A stretch of DNA of 64,000 nucleotides from JADHLJ01 sp038146985. Lineage in GTDB: Bacteria; Pseudomonadota; Alphaproteobacteria; Thalassobaculales; Thalassobaculaceae. The number at the start of each line of letters is the position of its first letter. The stretch's first letter is position 1. Shown piece by piece: positions 27,235-36,607 of the stretch. The DNA is taken from positions 62,001 through 126,000 of the forward strand of contig JAYQSQ010000014.1 of NCBI GenBank assembly GCA_038146985.1, given 5' to 3'. A program made the translations under genes and the position numbers. Below the pieces are notes generated by a model. The model was given only the letters and a program-made list of their open reading frames with translations, had not been told where the DNA came from and searched no databases.

Positions 27235-29244
27235 ATGGCGGATCTTTTCCAAAGCGGCGCGGCGCGGGCAACGGACGATTATTCAGCCAAGGATATCGAG
27301 GTCCTGGAGGGGCTTGAGCCGGTCCGCCGGCGCCCTGGCATGTATATCGGCGGCACCGATGAGCGCGCGATGCATCATCTGGTTGCCGAAGTGCTCGACA
27401 ATTCCATGGATGAGGCCGTCGCCGGGCACGCCAGCCGGATCGAAATCGAGCTGTCCGGCGACATGACCGTGACCATCCGGGACAACGGCCGGGGTATTCC
27501 CGTCGACCCGCACCCGAAGTTCAAGGACAAGTCCGCCTTGGAGGTAATCCTCACGACGCTGCATGCGGGCGGCAAGTTTTCCGACAAGGTCTACAGCACG
27601 TCGGGCGGCCTGCATGGTGTCGGCATTTCCGTGGTGAACGCCCTGTCATCCATGCTTGAGGTCGAGGTCGCGAGGGACAAGCAGCTCTATACCCAGGCCT
27701 TCGAACGGGGCACGCCGCTCGGCCCGCTCAAGAAAGCCGGTGCGGTGAACAATCGGCGCGGCACCACCGTCCGGTTTCGGCCGGACACGGAAATTTTCGG
27801 AGACGCGCCACGGTTTCGCCCGGCGAGCCTGTACCGCCTCGCCCGCTCCAAGGCCTATCTGTTCAAAGGAGTGGAGATCCGCTGGTCCTGCGATCCCGAA
27901 CTTCTCAAGAGCGGCGATCAGACGCCGGAATCGGCGGTCCTGCACTATCCCGGCGGGCTCGCGGATTTTCTGTCCAGCGCGCTCGGCGAGCGGGCGACGA
28001 TTGGCGACAGGGCCTTTTCAGGCGATGTCGAGGCGAGCGGCGGCGAGCGGGTGGAATGGGCCATCGCCTGGCCTGACGACCGGGACGACGGGTTTCTCAA
28101 CGCGTATTGCAACACCATTCCGACCAGCAATGGCGGCACCCACGAGCAGGGATTGAGGACCGCATTGCTGAAAGGCATCCGCGCCTATGGCGAACTGACC
28201 GGCGGTGCCAAGCGGATCGCCCAGGCAACCGCGGACGATGTGATGTCGGGCGCCTGCGTCATGCTCTCGGTCTTTGTGCGCGACCCGCAATTCCAGGGCC
28301 AGACCAAGGAACGTCTGGTCAGCCCGTCGGCCATCAAGCTGGTGGACCAAGCGGTTAAGGACCATTTCGACCACTGGCTGTCCGGCAATCCGGACCTTGC
28401 CAATGCCCTGGTCGAGAGCATCGTCGAGCGGGCGGAAGACCGCCTCAAGCGGCGCCAGCAAAAGGAAGTCAGCCGCAAATCCGCCACCCGCAAGCTGCGC
28501 CTGCCTGGAAAACTAACGGATTGCAGCCGCGGCGACGCCGATGGAACCGAAATCTTTCTCGTCGAGGGCGATTCGGCGGGCGGCTCGGCCAAACAGGCCC
28601 GCGACCGGGCCTTCCAGGCGATCCTGCCCTTGCGCGGCAAAATCCTCAATGTCGCCAGCGCGTCGAGCGAGAAACTGCGCGGCAACCAGGAACTCAATGA
28701 TCTGGTCCAGGCGCTCGGTTGCGGATCGGGCGAGCGTTATGACGAGGCGGCGCTACGCTACGAGAAGGTCATCATCATGACCGATGCCGACGTGGACGGC
28801 GCCCATATCGCCTCGCTGTTGATGACCTATTTCTACCGGGAACTGCCGAAGCTGGTGGAAAACGGGCATCTCTATCTGGCGCTGCCCCCGCTCTACCGGA
28901 TCACCCAGGGCGGCAAGACGCTTTATGCCCGCGACGACGCCCACAAGGACGAGCTCATCGCCGAGGAGTTTACCGGGCGCGGCAAGATCGAGATCAGCCG
29001 CTTCAAGGGCCTGGGCGAAATGCCGCCGGCCCAGCTAAAGGCCACCACCATGGACCCCGATAAGCGCGCGCTGCTGAAAGTGCGCGTGCCGCCCGGCGGA
29101 AAGGGCATCGCGCTTGATCCGGAACAGGCCGCGGAACGCAAGCACCTGGACAGCACGGTCGAAACCCTGATGGGGAAAAAGCCCGAGCTGCGCTTCGCTT
29201 ACATTCAGGAGAACGCCCGCTTCGTGGAAGAATTGGACGTATAA
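27235..29244 (+). CDS. parE: DNA topoisomerase IV subunit B
   Basis: 669-residue ATPase subunit of topoisomerase IV, which decatenates daughter chromosomes. The GHKL ATP site shows EVLDNSMDEAV, IRDNGRGIP and STSGGLHGVGISVVNAL. The transducer domain follows (about 230-400). The TOPRIM domain has EGDSAGGSAKQARDR and DADVDGAHIASLL. The C-terminal block FKGLGEMPPAQLK is standard. Its length (shorter than GyrB) and the C-terminal AYIQENARFVEELDV mark it as ParE. parC is not in the window. Confidence 0.95.
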   Translation: MADLFQSGAARATDDYSAKDIEVLEGLEPVRRRPGMYIGGTDERAMHHLVAEVLDNSMDEAVAGHASRIEIELSGDMTVTIRDNGRGIPVDPHPKFKDKSALEVILTTLHAGGKFSDKVYSTSGGLHGVGISVVNALSSMLEVEVARDKQLYTQAFERGTPLGPLKKAGAVNNRRGTTVRFRPDTEIFGDAPRFRPASLYRLARSKAYLFKGVEIRWSCDPELLKSGDQTPESAVLHYPGGLADFLSSALGERATIGDRAFSGDVEASGGERVEWAIAWPDDRDDGFLNAYCNTIPTSNGGTHEQGLRTALLKGIRAYGELTGGAKRIAQATADDVMSGACVMLSVFVRDPQFQGQTKERLVSPSAIKLVDQAVKDHFDHWLSGNPDLANALVESIVERAEDRLKRRQQKEVSRKSATRKLRLPGKLTDCSRGDADGTEIFLVEGDSAGGSAKQARDRAFQAILPLRGKILNVASASSEKLRGNQELNDLVQALGCGSGERYDEAALRYEKVIIMTDADVDGAHIASLLMTYFYRELPKLVENGHLYLALPPLYRITQGGKTLYARDDAHKDELIAEEFTGRGKIEISRFKGLGEMPPAQLKATTMDPDKRALLKVRVPPGGKGIALDPEQAAERKHLDSTVETLMGKKPELRFAYIQENARFVEELDV

Positions 29245-29246
29245 TA

Positions 29247-29262
29247 TTAATTTTTAATTAAC
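29247..29262. promoter_or_regulatory. CtrA-type binding site
   Basis: TTAA-N7-TTAAC, an exact match to the full CtrA consensus half-sites and spacing, in an AT-rich island right after the parE stop and about 200 bases before the histidine kinase start. AT-rich DNA raises the chance of an accidental match. Confidence 0.45.
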
Positions 29263-29459
29263 ATTTTAGCATAATTTTTAAAACTGCACGAGTACTTTGG
29301 CAGTAATTTCGGTTCGAGTACGTATAAACCACAGCAGACTAATCACCATTGGCTCACTAAAAGAGTCAGTTCTTGGTGGAGTAGCCTAAACCTCGTTCAA
29401 CAGACACGAGAAAGATCACCCAAACGCCACTCAAGTTGGCGGGCCGGGGGATTTGGGCC

Positions 29460-32123
29460 ATGGCGAAGACCGCACCCCTCTCCTACGAGAGGTTCGTCGA
29501 GGATCTTCCGGTTCCCGCTGCCGTGGTAAGGGAGCGGGACGGGCTACTCCTGTGCATCAACAACCCGGCACTGCACCAGTTTGACCTAGAACGTGATGAG
29601 GTTTCCGGCAGGGCCGCTCCAGTCATATGGAATGGCCCGGAAGAACGTGCCGCATTCATCCAAAGCGTTGGAACGGAAGGCAGAATCGATGATTTCGTCA
29701 CGCATTTCCGTTGGAGCGATGGCGATCAGGTCGCTGTGACGGTATCCGCCTCACGCGTGATCCATAACGAAGAACCGGCGTTTCTTCTGGTCTTGAAGAC
29801 TGTCGAACCTCGCCGCCAACCAGAAACGACGGACCAAGAACGTCTCCAGAATCAGCATCGCCTCGACCTGGCGGTCAGAAGGGCCGGCATCGGCCACGCC
29901 ACCTGGTCCGTTAGGGATCAGACCTTCACTCACCGGTCCATGGAATACATCCAATTGCTTGGCCCGGAGCGACAGACCGGCGGAGACGACGAAGTAGCCG
30001 TCATGAACTGGTGCACAATGCATCCCGACGATCTGCATCTGACGGACAACGCGGACAAGGCCTTGCGCGCGGGCAATCAGATCGAGGTCGAGCACCGGGT
30101 GTTGGCCGAGGACGGAACGGTTCGCTGGTGCCGGCAGGTCTGCGTTCCGGTTCGCGAACCCGATGGGTCGGTGCCCGAAGTGCTCGTCATCGCCCAGGAA
30201 ATCACCGACCAAAAGTCGATTGAAGCGCACCTGGTGGACAGCAAGAGCTCGCTGGAAACCTTGGTGGAAAAACGCACGAGGGAACTCCTCGCCAGCGACG
30301 CCAAGTTCCGCACCCTGGCGGAATACTCGCATGTTGGTCTCGCGGTTTTCCAGGCGGGGCGTTATGTTTTTCTCAACCGCGCGTTCGCGACGCTGCACGG
30401 CTATGAGCCGGGAGAACTTCTTGACCTGCAGAGTTCCGAACTGGTCGACGCCCGCGACCTGCAACTGGTTCAGGACCTTAGGACATCATTGACCGAAGGG
30501 CCGATCACGAAAAGCCGCATCGAATATCGCGGCATCCGCAAGAACGGGAACCGGATCTGGCTGGAAACCGATGGGGCGCCGGTTTCCTGGGAAGGCATGC
30601 CGGCGGTCCTGCATTCGATCATCGATATATCCGAGCGCAAGGCGTCGGAATCAGCACTCCTGGAAACGCAGTCCATCATTACGTCGCTTCTGGAAAACGC
30701 ACCCTACGCTTTCTCCGTCAAGAGCCGATCCGGTCGGTACCTGATGTTCACCGCCGGCGGTGTCGAAGCTCTGCGCCACGCCCCCAAGGAGCACAGCAAG
30801 AAGACCCTCGGCGAACTTCTTACTCCGGAATCGGCAGCCTCCATCGAAGCTGCCGATCTCCGGGTCCTCGAGACGGGACAGCCGGTCGGTGTGGACCAGG
30901 AATATCTGGTCGCGGTCGGCCAATCCGTCTTACGCCTGATCAAGTTTCCGATCCGCGGCGGTACCGGCGAGGTTGAGAACATCGGCACCATCGCCGTCGA
31001 CATGACCAAGGAGTTGGAAAATCGGCACAGGATCGCAAACAGCGAGCGGGCGACGAGGGAGATATTCGAGTCCAGCCTCATCGGGGCCGGCGTCTACCGG
31101 CGCGGAACCGACACGGTCACCTTCGCGAATACCAAGCTTCTGGAAATCCTGGGGACCACCCTGGAAGACCTGAACCTGAATTCCCTCGGCTCGTTCTGGC
31201 GCGACCCCGATGAACGAGTGGACCTGCTCGCGACGCTTCAACAGCAAGGCTCGGCACAAAAAATCGCCAACTTGCGCAAGGCCGACGGTTCGGACGTTTT
31301 TTGCATGGTCTCCGCCAGGACATCGCCGCAGGACGAGGACGAGTTTCTGTTCTGGATCGACGACCTTACCAACCTACAGAACGCCCAAACTGAACTGATC
31401 ACCGCCAAGGAGAGGGCGGAGCGGGCCGATCGGGCAAAAAGCGATTTCCTGTCATCCATGAGCCATGAGTTGCGCACGCCGCTCAATAGCGTCCTCGGCT
31501 TCGCTCAGCTTCTCGCCGGCGACACAACGCGGGAGCTGGACGCGGAACAATCACAGTACGTGCAGATGATCCTGACCAGCGGCCAGATTCTGCTTTCGCT
31601 GATCAATGACGTGCTTGACCTCACCCTAATCCAGGACGGTCACGTGACGCTCGATCGTCTGACGTTCGATCTCGGCCCAGTGGTTGCCGACTGCGTTCAA
31701 CTGGTCACGCCAATGCTGAGTCAGAACGATCTGACGCTGGATTTCCAGGCCGAGGGCTTGCACGGCGCCAAGGCCCTCGGAGATCCCTCGCGTCTCCAGC
31801 AGGTGATGCTCAACCTTCTGCAGAATGCGGTGAAATACAACCGCGCAGGAGGATCGGTATCTGTCCGCCGCGAGGCCAGCGCGCCGGGCACCGTCAGAAT
31901 CGCTGTGTCCGACACGGGACGCGGCATCGCCCCTGAGGAGGCGAAACAGATATTTCAACCTTTCGAACGGCTTCATGAGAAGGCCGGAGCAATCGAGGGA
32001 ACCGGCATTGGCCTCACGATCGCCAAACGGCTGATCGAGGCGATGGGCGGTGAAATTGGTCTTAACAGCGAGCTCGGCCGGGGAAGCACGTTCTGGATCG
32101 AACTTCCCACGGCGCAATCATGA
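29460..32123 (+). CDS. Multi-PAS hybrid-less sensor histidine kinase
   Basis: About 887 residues from ATG 29460, with no membrane segment or signal peptide, so cytoplasmic. Four to five PAS-like domains occupy about residues 10-640 (for example RWCRQVCVPVREPDG, FRTLAEYSHVGLAVFQAGRYVFLN and MFTAGGVEALRH). A HisKA domain follows with the phospho-accepting His in SMSHELRTPLNSVLGF (about H669). The HATPase domain has NLLQNAVKYN, DTGRGIAPEEAKQIF and GTGIGLTIAKRLIEAMGG. There is no receiver domain, and no response regulator gene lies nearby, so it is an orphan kinase. A CtrA-type site upstream suggests control by the cell-cycle/motility regulator. Confidence 0.92.
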   Translation: MAKTAPLSYERFVEDLPVPAAVVRERDGLLLCINNPALHQFDLERDEVSGRAAPVIWNGPEERAAFIQSVGTEGRIDDFVTHFRWSDGDQVAVTVSASRVIHNEEPAFLLVLKTVEPRRQPETTDQERLQNQHRLDLAVRRAGIGHATWSVRDQTFTHRSMEYIQLLGPERQTGGDDEVAVMNWCTMHPDDLHLTDNADKALRAGNQIEVEHRVLAEDGTVRWCRQVCVPVREPDGSVPEVLVIAQEITDQKSIEAHLVDSKSSLETLVEKRTRELLASDAKFRTLAEYSHVGLAVFQAGRYVFLNRAFATLHGYEPGELLDLQSSELVDARDLQLVQDLRTSLTEGPITKSRIEYRGIRKNGNRIWLETDGAPVSWEGMPAVLHSIIDISERKASESALLETQSIITSLLENAPYAFSVKSRSGRYLMFTAGGVEALRHAPKEHSKKTLGELLTPESAASIEAADLRVLETGQPVGVDQEYLVAVGQSVLRLIKFPIRGGTGEVENIGTIAVDMTKELENRHRIANSERATREIFESSLIGAGVYRRGTDTVTFANTKLLEILGTTLEDLNLNSLGSFWRDPDERVDLLATLQQQGSAQKIANLRKADGSDVFCMVSARTSPQDEDEFLFWIDDLTNLQNAQTELITAKERAERADRAKSDFLSSMSHELRTPLNSVLGFAQLLAGDTTRELDAEQSQYVQMILTSGQILLSLINDVLDLTLIQDGHVTLDRLTFDLGPVVADCVQLVTPMLSQNDLTLDFQAEGLHGAKALGDPSRLQQVMLNLLQNAVKYNRAGGSVSVRREASAPGTVRIAVSDTGRGIAPEEAKQIFQPFERLHEKAGAIEGTGIGLTIAKRLIEAMGGEIGLNSELGRGSTFWIELPTAQS

Positions 32124-32149
32124 CCCCGCATACTGCTAGCACCGACCAC

Positions 32150-32178
32150 AGCGAACGCCGCTTTCGCGAGCGTTCGCT
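32150..32178. terminator. Hairpin between convergent kinase and LLM genes
   Basis: Perfect 9-bp stem AGCGAACGC/GCGTTCGCT with an 11-base loop, located between the stops of two convergent genes. No T-run on either side, so termination is only inferred. Confidence 0.4.
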
Positions 32179-32199
32179 GATCACATCCGGCCGGTCTTC

Positions 32200-33306
32200 C
32201 TACTCCGCCGCAGCACTCGACGGGGCGGGTTTCAGATGCTCAATTTTCGGCATGACCTCCTTGGCCAGCAACCCAAGCGAGGTGTGCCAGGCCTCCGGCT
32301 GGTCCGCGTAGTCGAAGCAGAACACCAACAGGCTACCGAAACCGCCGACATCCTCGTACACCGCCTCGATCTTTTCGGCCACGGTCGACGGCGAGCCCAC
32401 CAGCCAGTTGTGCTTGGCGCAATACTCCGCCGTGACGTCGCTGTCGGGCACCGAAGGATCGTGCTTCAGGAACTCGAGGAAGCCGAAATTCGCCAGGAGC
32501 GGTAGGAAATACTCGGTCATCATCCGGCCCATCGGCCCTTCGACAGCGAGCTTCCAGGCCTCGGCATCGGTTTCGGCGACGAACGTTTCTCTCACCACGC
32601 GCCAGTCGCCGCGATGAGCCGTGCGCCCGCCGCGCCGCGCGCCTTCTTCGACCGCCTCCCAGTGGCTGCCGACATAGGCGGGGTTGAGATTGAGGCTCAT
32701 CGGGATATAGCCCTTCTCTCCCGCGAGCTTAAGCGTATCCGACCCCTTGGAAAGACCGGCGACGCCGATCGGCGGATGCGGTTTCTGCACCGGGTAGAGA
32801 TGCGGCTTCAGGAACCCGAACATCTCGCCCGGTTTGCTGATATGCCAGTACTTCCCCTTGTGATCGAACTCTTCCTCGTCGCTCCACAGGCGTAGGATGA
32901 TCTCCAGCGCCTCCCGCGTCATCTCGCGGTTCTGACCGGACATCCCGTCGACATTGAACATGGCCCAGTCGGACGGCAATCCGCTCGCCGCTACGCCGAA
33001 GTTGAGACGCCCCTGCCCCAGATGATCCATCTGGGCGAGCCGGCTCGCGAGTTCCGCCGGGTTGTGATACGGCAGCAGGAAACCGCCCGGACCGAGGCGG
33101 ATGTTCTTGGTCTGCCGGAAGCCCTCGACCACCGCGAAATCAGGCGCACCGTGCGGCTCCCATGGCGCGGTGTGATGCTCGCCGATCCATCCTTCCTCGA
33201 AGCCCAATTCGTCGGCCCAGCGGATGTTCTGCAGATCGAATTCATAGCCTTCGCGCAGATCCCGCTCCGGCGGATGGGAAGGCATCGAGAAAAATCCGGT
33301 GCGCAT
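32200..33306 (-). CDS. LLM-class flavin-dependent oxidoreductase (luciferase-like)
   Basis: 368 residues from ATG 33306, which follows GGGAGA; an earlier in-frame start is not supported. TIM-barrel bacterial luciferase family. Recognisable blocks are ADELGFEEGWIGEHH, the flavin/phosphate-binding region LGPGGFLLPYHNPAELASRLAQMDHL, GRLNFGVAASG and PPIGVAGLSKGSDTLKLAGEKGY. Such enzymes use FMNH2 or F420 to oxidise diverse substrates (alkanesulfonates, alkanes, heterocycles), and the substrate here is unknown. The C-terminus has VGSPSTVAEKIEAVYEDVGGFG, typical of the FMN-dependent monooxygenase branch. Confidence 0.9.
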   Translation of the reverse strand: MRTGFFSMPSHPPERDLREGYEFDLQNIRWADELGFEEGWIGEHHTAPWEPHGAPDFAVVEGFRQTKNIRLGPGGFLLPYHNPAELASRLAQMDHLGQGRLNFGVAASGLPSDWAMFNVDGMSGQNREMTREALEIILRLWSDEEEFDHKGKYWHISKPGEMFGFLKPHLYPVQKPHPPIGVAGLSKGSDTLKLAGEKGYIPMSLNLNPAYVGSHWEAVEEGARRGGRTAHRGDWRVVRETFVAETDAEAWKLAVEGPMGRMMTEYFLPLLANFGFLEFLKHDPSVPDSDVTAEYCAKHNWLVGSPSTVAEKIEAVYEDVGGFGSLLVFCFDYADQPEAWHTSLGLLAKEVMPKIEHLKPAPSSAAAE

Positions 33307-33499
33307 GGTTATCTCCCAGGTGACGTTGTTATCCCCATATGCCAACGAGCGTTGCACGCGCCTCCGCACGACTTCAAGCGGCAAACAGCCTTGCGATCGG
33401 CTCTAAACATGTCGGTGATCGTGGATGGCTTGCCATTCAGGCCCCTGCATCCGACGATAAGCGCAACGAGCCAACCCATAGCGACCAGGAGAAAGCCCC

Positions 33500-34678
33500 G
33501 TGGCCTCTTCCTCTTCCACCAGCACGACGGCCCCGTTCTATGCCTCGATCGGCCCGGTCTTGACCCGATATGAAGCGGATCTCGAGAACGCGACCCTGAC
33601 GGCCAAGCAATCGCTGACCCTTCCGCTCGACATCCAGTACGCGTGGCGGCATCCAACCCTTCCGGTCTTCTATGTCGCGATCAGCAATGGCGGTCCGGGA
33701 CGCAAGGGGGACAAGAACCAGATCGTCTCCTGCAAGATCGACGAGAAGACCGGTCAGATTTCGTCCTTCGGGCCAGCCCGGGATCTTCCCTGGCGGCCCC
33801 TGCATCTCTCGCTCGACAAGCGGAATACCCATCTGCTGGTCGCCTACAACAATCCAAGCGGCGTCACGGTTCATGCCATCGCGATAGACGGGACGATTGG
33901 CGAAGCGGTCCCGCAATCCAAGGACATCGATGTCGGCATTTTCGGCCATCAGGTCCGGGTCACCCCCGATGGACGCGCCGCCATCCTTGTCTGCCGAGGC
34001 TACGACGCCGAGGACGGCAAGCCCGAACAGCCGGGAGCGCTCAAGGTCTATGGCTACGAGGACGGCGTGCTCTCCCCGCACGCCTCGATCGAACCCAACG
34101 GTGGCTTCGGCTTTGGCGCGCGGCATCTTGATTTCCATCCGACCAAGCCCTGGCTGTTTCTCGGAATCGAGCGGCAGAGCGAGCTGCATGTCTTTGAGCT
34201 CGAGGACGGCTCGGTCCGCCCGGAGGCCCTGCATCGGATCTCCACCCTTGCCGGCCCCAACAACGGCCCCGCGCGCCAGGCCATGTCGGGCATCCATTTC
34301 CACCCCCGGGGCCATGTGGTCTATGTCTCTAACCGGGCCTATGGGAGAGTGGATAGCGATCTCGGCCCCGCCGCTCCCGAGGGCGAGGACAACATCGCGG
34401 TCTTCTCCGTCGACCCAAAGACAGGCAAGCCGACACCGATCCAGCACGCGCCGACCCACGGCCACCTGCCGCGCACTTTCTCGATCGATCCCTCGGGCCG
34501 CATGCTTGTCGCGGCGAATTCGGAGGCCTCACCGAAAGTCGCCAAGGACGGCAGCGTGCGCGAGGCACCGCTCAGCCTCGTTGCCTTCAAGGTCGCCGAG
34601 AACGGAACCCTGACCGAGTCAGAGGTGATCACCTTCCCGGAGAAACACCGGCTGCTTTTCTGGGCCGGGTTCTTGTGA
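33500..34678 (+). CDS. Beta-propeller lactonase-like protein (6-phosphogluconolactonase family)
   Basis: 392 residues made of repeated beta blades, each with a pattern like 'HLDFHPTKPWLFLGIERQSELHVFEL' or 'TFSIDPSGRMLVAANSE'. This is the seven-bladed lactonase fold shared by Pgl-type 6-phosphogluconolactonase and muconate cycloisomerase-like lactonizing enzymes. No signal peptide. Substrate not determinable. It is divergent from the LLM gene, about 190 bases apart, so the two may share regulation. Confidence 0.85.
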   Translation: MASSSSTSTTAPFYASIGPVLTRYEADLENATLTAKQSLTLPLDIQYAWRHPTLPVFYVAISNGGPGRKGDKNQIVSCKIDEKTGQISSFGPARDLPWRPLHLSLDKRNTHLLVAYNNPSGVTVHAIAIDGTIGEAVPQSKDIDVGIFGHQVRVTPDGRAAILVCRGYDAEDGKPEQPGALKVYGYEDGVLSPHASIEPNGGFGFGARHLDFHPTKPWLFLGIERQSELHVFELEDGSVRPEALHRISTLAGPNNGPARQAMSGIHFHPRGHVVYVSNRAYGRVDSDLGPAAPEGEDNIAVFSVDPKTGKPTPIQHAPTHGHLPRTFSIDPSGRMLVAANSEASPKVAKDGSVREAPLSLVAFKVAENGTLTESEVITFPEKHRLLFWAGFL

Positions 34679-34985
34679 GAACACTTGAGGTGACGTCAGG
34701 TGGGAAGCCGATGGATCGATCCGGCAATGGTTTTTGCGCCGTTCCCGCGAAAGCGCACTGCGTTCTGGAAAAATCTCAGGGCTGCTCAATGCTTCAAATT
34801 TCCGTCGCCCTAGCGAAAGCTGGGGCTCAACAAACTTGCCACAAGCCCCAGCTTCCGCTGGGGCGACGGAAAAGATCTGGCGAGACAGCAAATCAGCGCC
34901 GATGAGATTTCCTGCTGCCAAAGGCTGGCCCAAACCGGTAACAGGGTAGTAGAACGGACACCCCACAGGAGGAGCGCTTCAATCC
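34679..34985. other. Intergenic region carrying a REP-like palindrome
   Basis: About 300 bases without a gene between the lactonase-like and thiolase-like genes. It contains the inverted-repeat pair described at 34801-34870 and, just before the thiolase start, the ribosome site AGGAGGAGCG-type sequence ACAGGAGGAG (about 34965-34974). Nothing else is recognisable. Confidence 0.6.
34801..34870. repeat. REP-like palindromic element, paired arms
   Basis: Two 27-base arms (34801-34827 and 34844-34870) are inverted copies with 25 of 27 positions pairing, around a 16-base spacer. Each arm is itself a small dyad built on CCAGC...GCTGG. A third, single copy of the same arm occurs at 60649-60674, so this is a dispersed family. 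Confidence 0.75.
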
Positions 34986-36155
34986 ATGAGCATTAACGGA
35001 AAAGCCTATATCGCCGGGGTGTATGAACATCCCACGCGCAAGGCGGTGGATAAATCGCTGGCCCAACTGCACGCCGAGTCCGCGCTTGGCGCGCTTGCCG
35101 ATGCGGGCCTCAGCAAGGACGACGTCGACGGCTATTTCTGCGCCGGTGACGTTCCTGGCCTCGGCGCCCTGTCGATGGTCGACTATATGGGCCTCAATCT
35201 GCGCCATATGGACACCACCGAGAGCGGCGGATCGTCCTACGTGATTCATGTCGGCCACGCCGCCGAGGCGATCGCCATGGGCAAGTGCTCGGTGGCGCTG
35301 ATCACGCTGGCCGGCCGCCCCAGGGCCGAAGGCATGGCGACGGGCACCGCGCCCCGCAACTACGGCAGCACCTCGCCGGATGTCGCCTTCGAGTTTCCGT
35401 TCGGTCCGACCGTGGTGAACATGTACGCCATGTGCGCGATGCGCCATATGTACCAATACGGCACCACCAGCGAACAGCTCGCCTGGATCAAGGTCGCCGC
35501 TTCACACCATGCCCAGCATAACGAGCACGCGATGCTGCGCGATGTGGTGACGGTCGAGGACGTGGTGAACTCGCCGATGATCTCCGACCCTCTGCACCGG
35601 CTCGACTGCTGCGTGATCAGCGACGGCGGCGGCGCGATTATCGTCACCTCGCCGGAAATCGCCAAATCCCTGAAGCGGCCGCTGGTCAAGGTTCTGGGCG
35701 TCGGCGAGTCGCCGAAAACCCAGATGGGCGGCAAGATCGACCTTACCTATTCAGGTGCGGTCCGCTCCGGCAAGACCGCGTTCGATGAGGCCAAGGTCAA
35801 ACCCTCGGACATGAAATACGCCTCGATCTATGACAGCTTCACCATCACCGTGTTGATGCAGCTTGAGGATCTCGGCTTCTGCGAAAAAGGCAAGGGCGGC
35901 GCCTTCGTCTCCGACGGCAACCTGATTTCCGGCGTCGGCAAACTGCCGTTCAACACCGACGGCGGCGGGCTCTGCAACAACCATCCGGCCAATCGCGGCG
36001 GCCTCACCAAGGTCGTCGAGGCGGTCCGTCAGTTGCGCGGCGAAGCGCACCCGGCGGTGCAGGTCAAGAACTGTGATTTGGCGCTCGCGCACGGCACCGG
36101 CGGCTCGCTCGGCACCCGCCACGGCTCGGCAACCGTGATCATGGAACGGGAGTAG
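34986..36155 (+). CDS. Thiolase-like protein (SCP-x/Ltp2 type), lacking the usual N-terminal Cys
   Basis: 389-residue thiolase-fold protein. At the position of the classical nucleophilic Cys the protein reads DTTESGGSSYVIHVGHA, so Gly/Ser replaces Cys. The C-terminal NHPANRGG (with N in place of the usual G-HP) and LALAHGTGGSLGTRHGSATVIME blocks are present. Relatives of this type pair with a DUF35 protein and act as retro-aldolases or thiolases in side-chain degradation (Ltp2-ChsH2, BbsB-BbsA). Its partner gene starts 5 bases downstream, supporting the same kind of heteromeric complex. The acyl-CoA substrate is unknown. Confidence 0.88.
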   Translation: MSINGKAYIAGVYEHPTRKAVDKSLAQLHAESALGALADAGLSKDDVDGYFCAGDVPGLGALSMVDYMGLNLRHMDTTESGGSSYVIHVGHAAEAIAMGKCSVALITLAGRPRAEGMATGTAPRNYGSTSPDVAFEFPFGPTVVNMYAMCAMRHMYQYGTTSEQLAWIKVAASHHAQHNEHAMLRDVVTVEDVVNSPMISDPLHRLDCCVISDGGGAIIVTSPEIAKSLKRPLVKVLGVGESPKTQMGGKIDLTYSGAVRSGKTAFDEAKVKPSDMKYASIYDSFTITVLMQLEDLGFCEKGKGGAFVSDGNLISGVGKLPFNTDGGGLCNNHPANRGGLTKVVEAVRQLRGEAHPAVQVKNCDLALAHGTGGSLGTRHGSATVIMERE

Positions 36156-36160
36156 GATCA

Positions 36161-36556
36161 ATGGCTGAACAACGCACTTTCCCGACGCCCGAGGCCGATC
36201 CGGATACCGAGGCCTTCTGGGCCGCGGCCAAGCAAGGCAAGCTGATGCTTGGAAGCTGCAAGTCCTGTGGCGAGAAGCATTACTATCCGCGCGGCATGTG
36301 TCCGCATTGCGGCAGCAGTAATGTCGAGCTGACCCAGGCCAGCGGCAAGGGCGAGATCTATTCCTGGAGTGTCCTGCGCCGGGCCCAGCCGCCCTACGCC
36401 ATCGCCTATGTAACCCTGGAGGAAGGCCCGACGATGATGACCAACATCATCGAGGCCGACCTAGACAGCCTGTCGATCGGCCAGAAAGTGGTCCTCAAGT
36501 TTTCGCCCACCGAGAACCCGGACGGCCCCCCGGTGCCGACCTTCAAGCCGGCCTGA
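36161..36556 (+). CDS. Zn-ribbon/OB-fold (DUF35) partner of the thiolase-like protein
   Basis: 131 residues. An N-terminal helix is followed by a rubredoxin-like zinc ribbon with Cys pairs SCKSCGEKHYYPRGMCPHCGS (written here in two parts: SCKSC at about 30-34 and CPHC at about 46-49). An OB-fold domain follows with IYSWSVLRRAQPPYAIAYVTLEEGP. DUF35 proteins bind acyl-CoA and stabilise thiolase-like partners. It is 5 bases after the thiolase-like gene and ends before a terminator, so the two form an operon. Confidence 0.92.
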   Translation: MAEQRTFPTPEADPDTEAFWAAAKQGKLMLGSCKSCGEKHYYPRGMCPHCGSSNVELTQASGKGEIYSWSVLRRAQPPYAIAYVTLEEGPTMMTNIIEADLDSLSIGQKVVLKFSPTENPDGPPVPTFKPA

Positions 36557-36580
36557 CCGGCGGCTCAAGACCAATGCCAG

Positions 36581-36607
36581 ACGCCCCGGACCTATCCGGG
36601 GCGTTTT
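36581..36607 (+). terminator. Rho-independent terminator after the DUF35 gene
   Basis: Stem ACGCCCCGGA/TCCGGGGCGT with a short loop, followed by TTTT, 25 bases past the stop codon. Confidence 0.85.

Noticed and set aside
36161..36556. DUF35 protein as an independent transcription factor (zinc ribbon)
   Set aside because: The OB-fold and its place next to a thiolase-like gene fit the acyl-CoA partner role.
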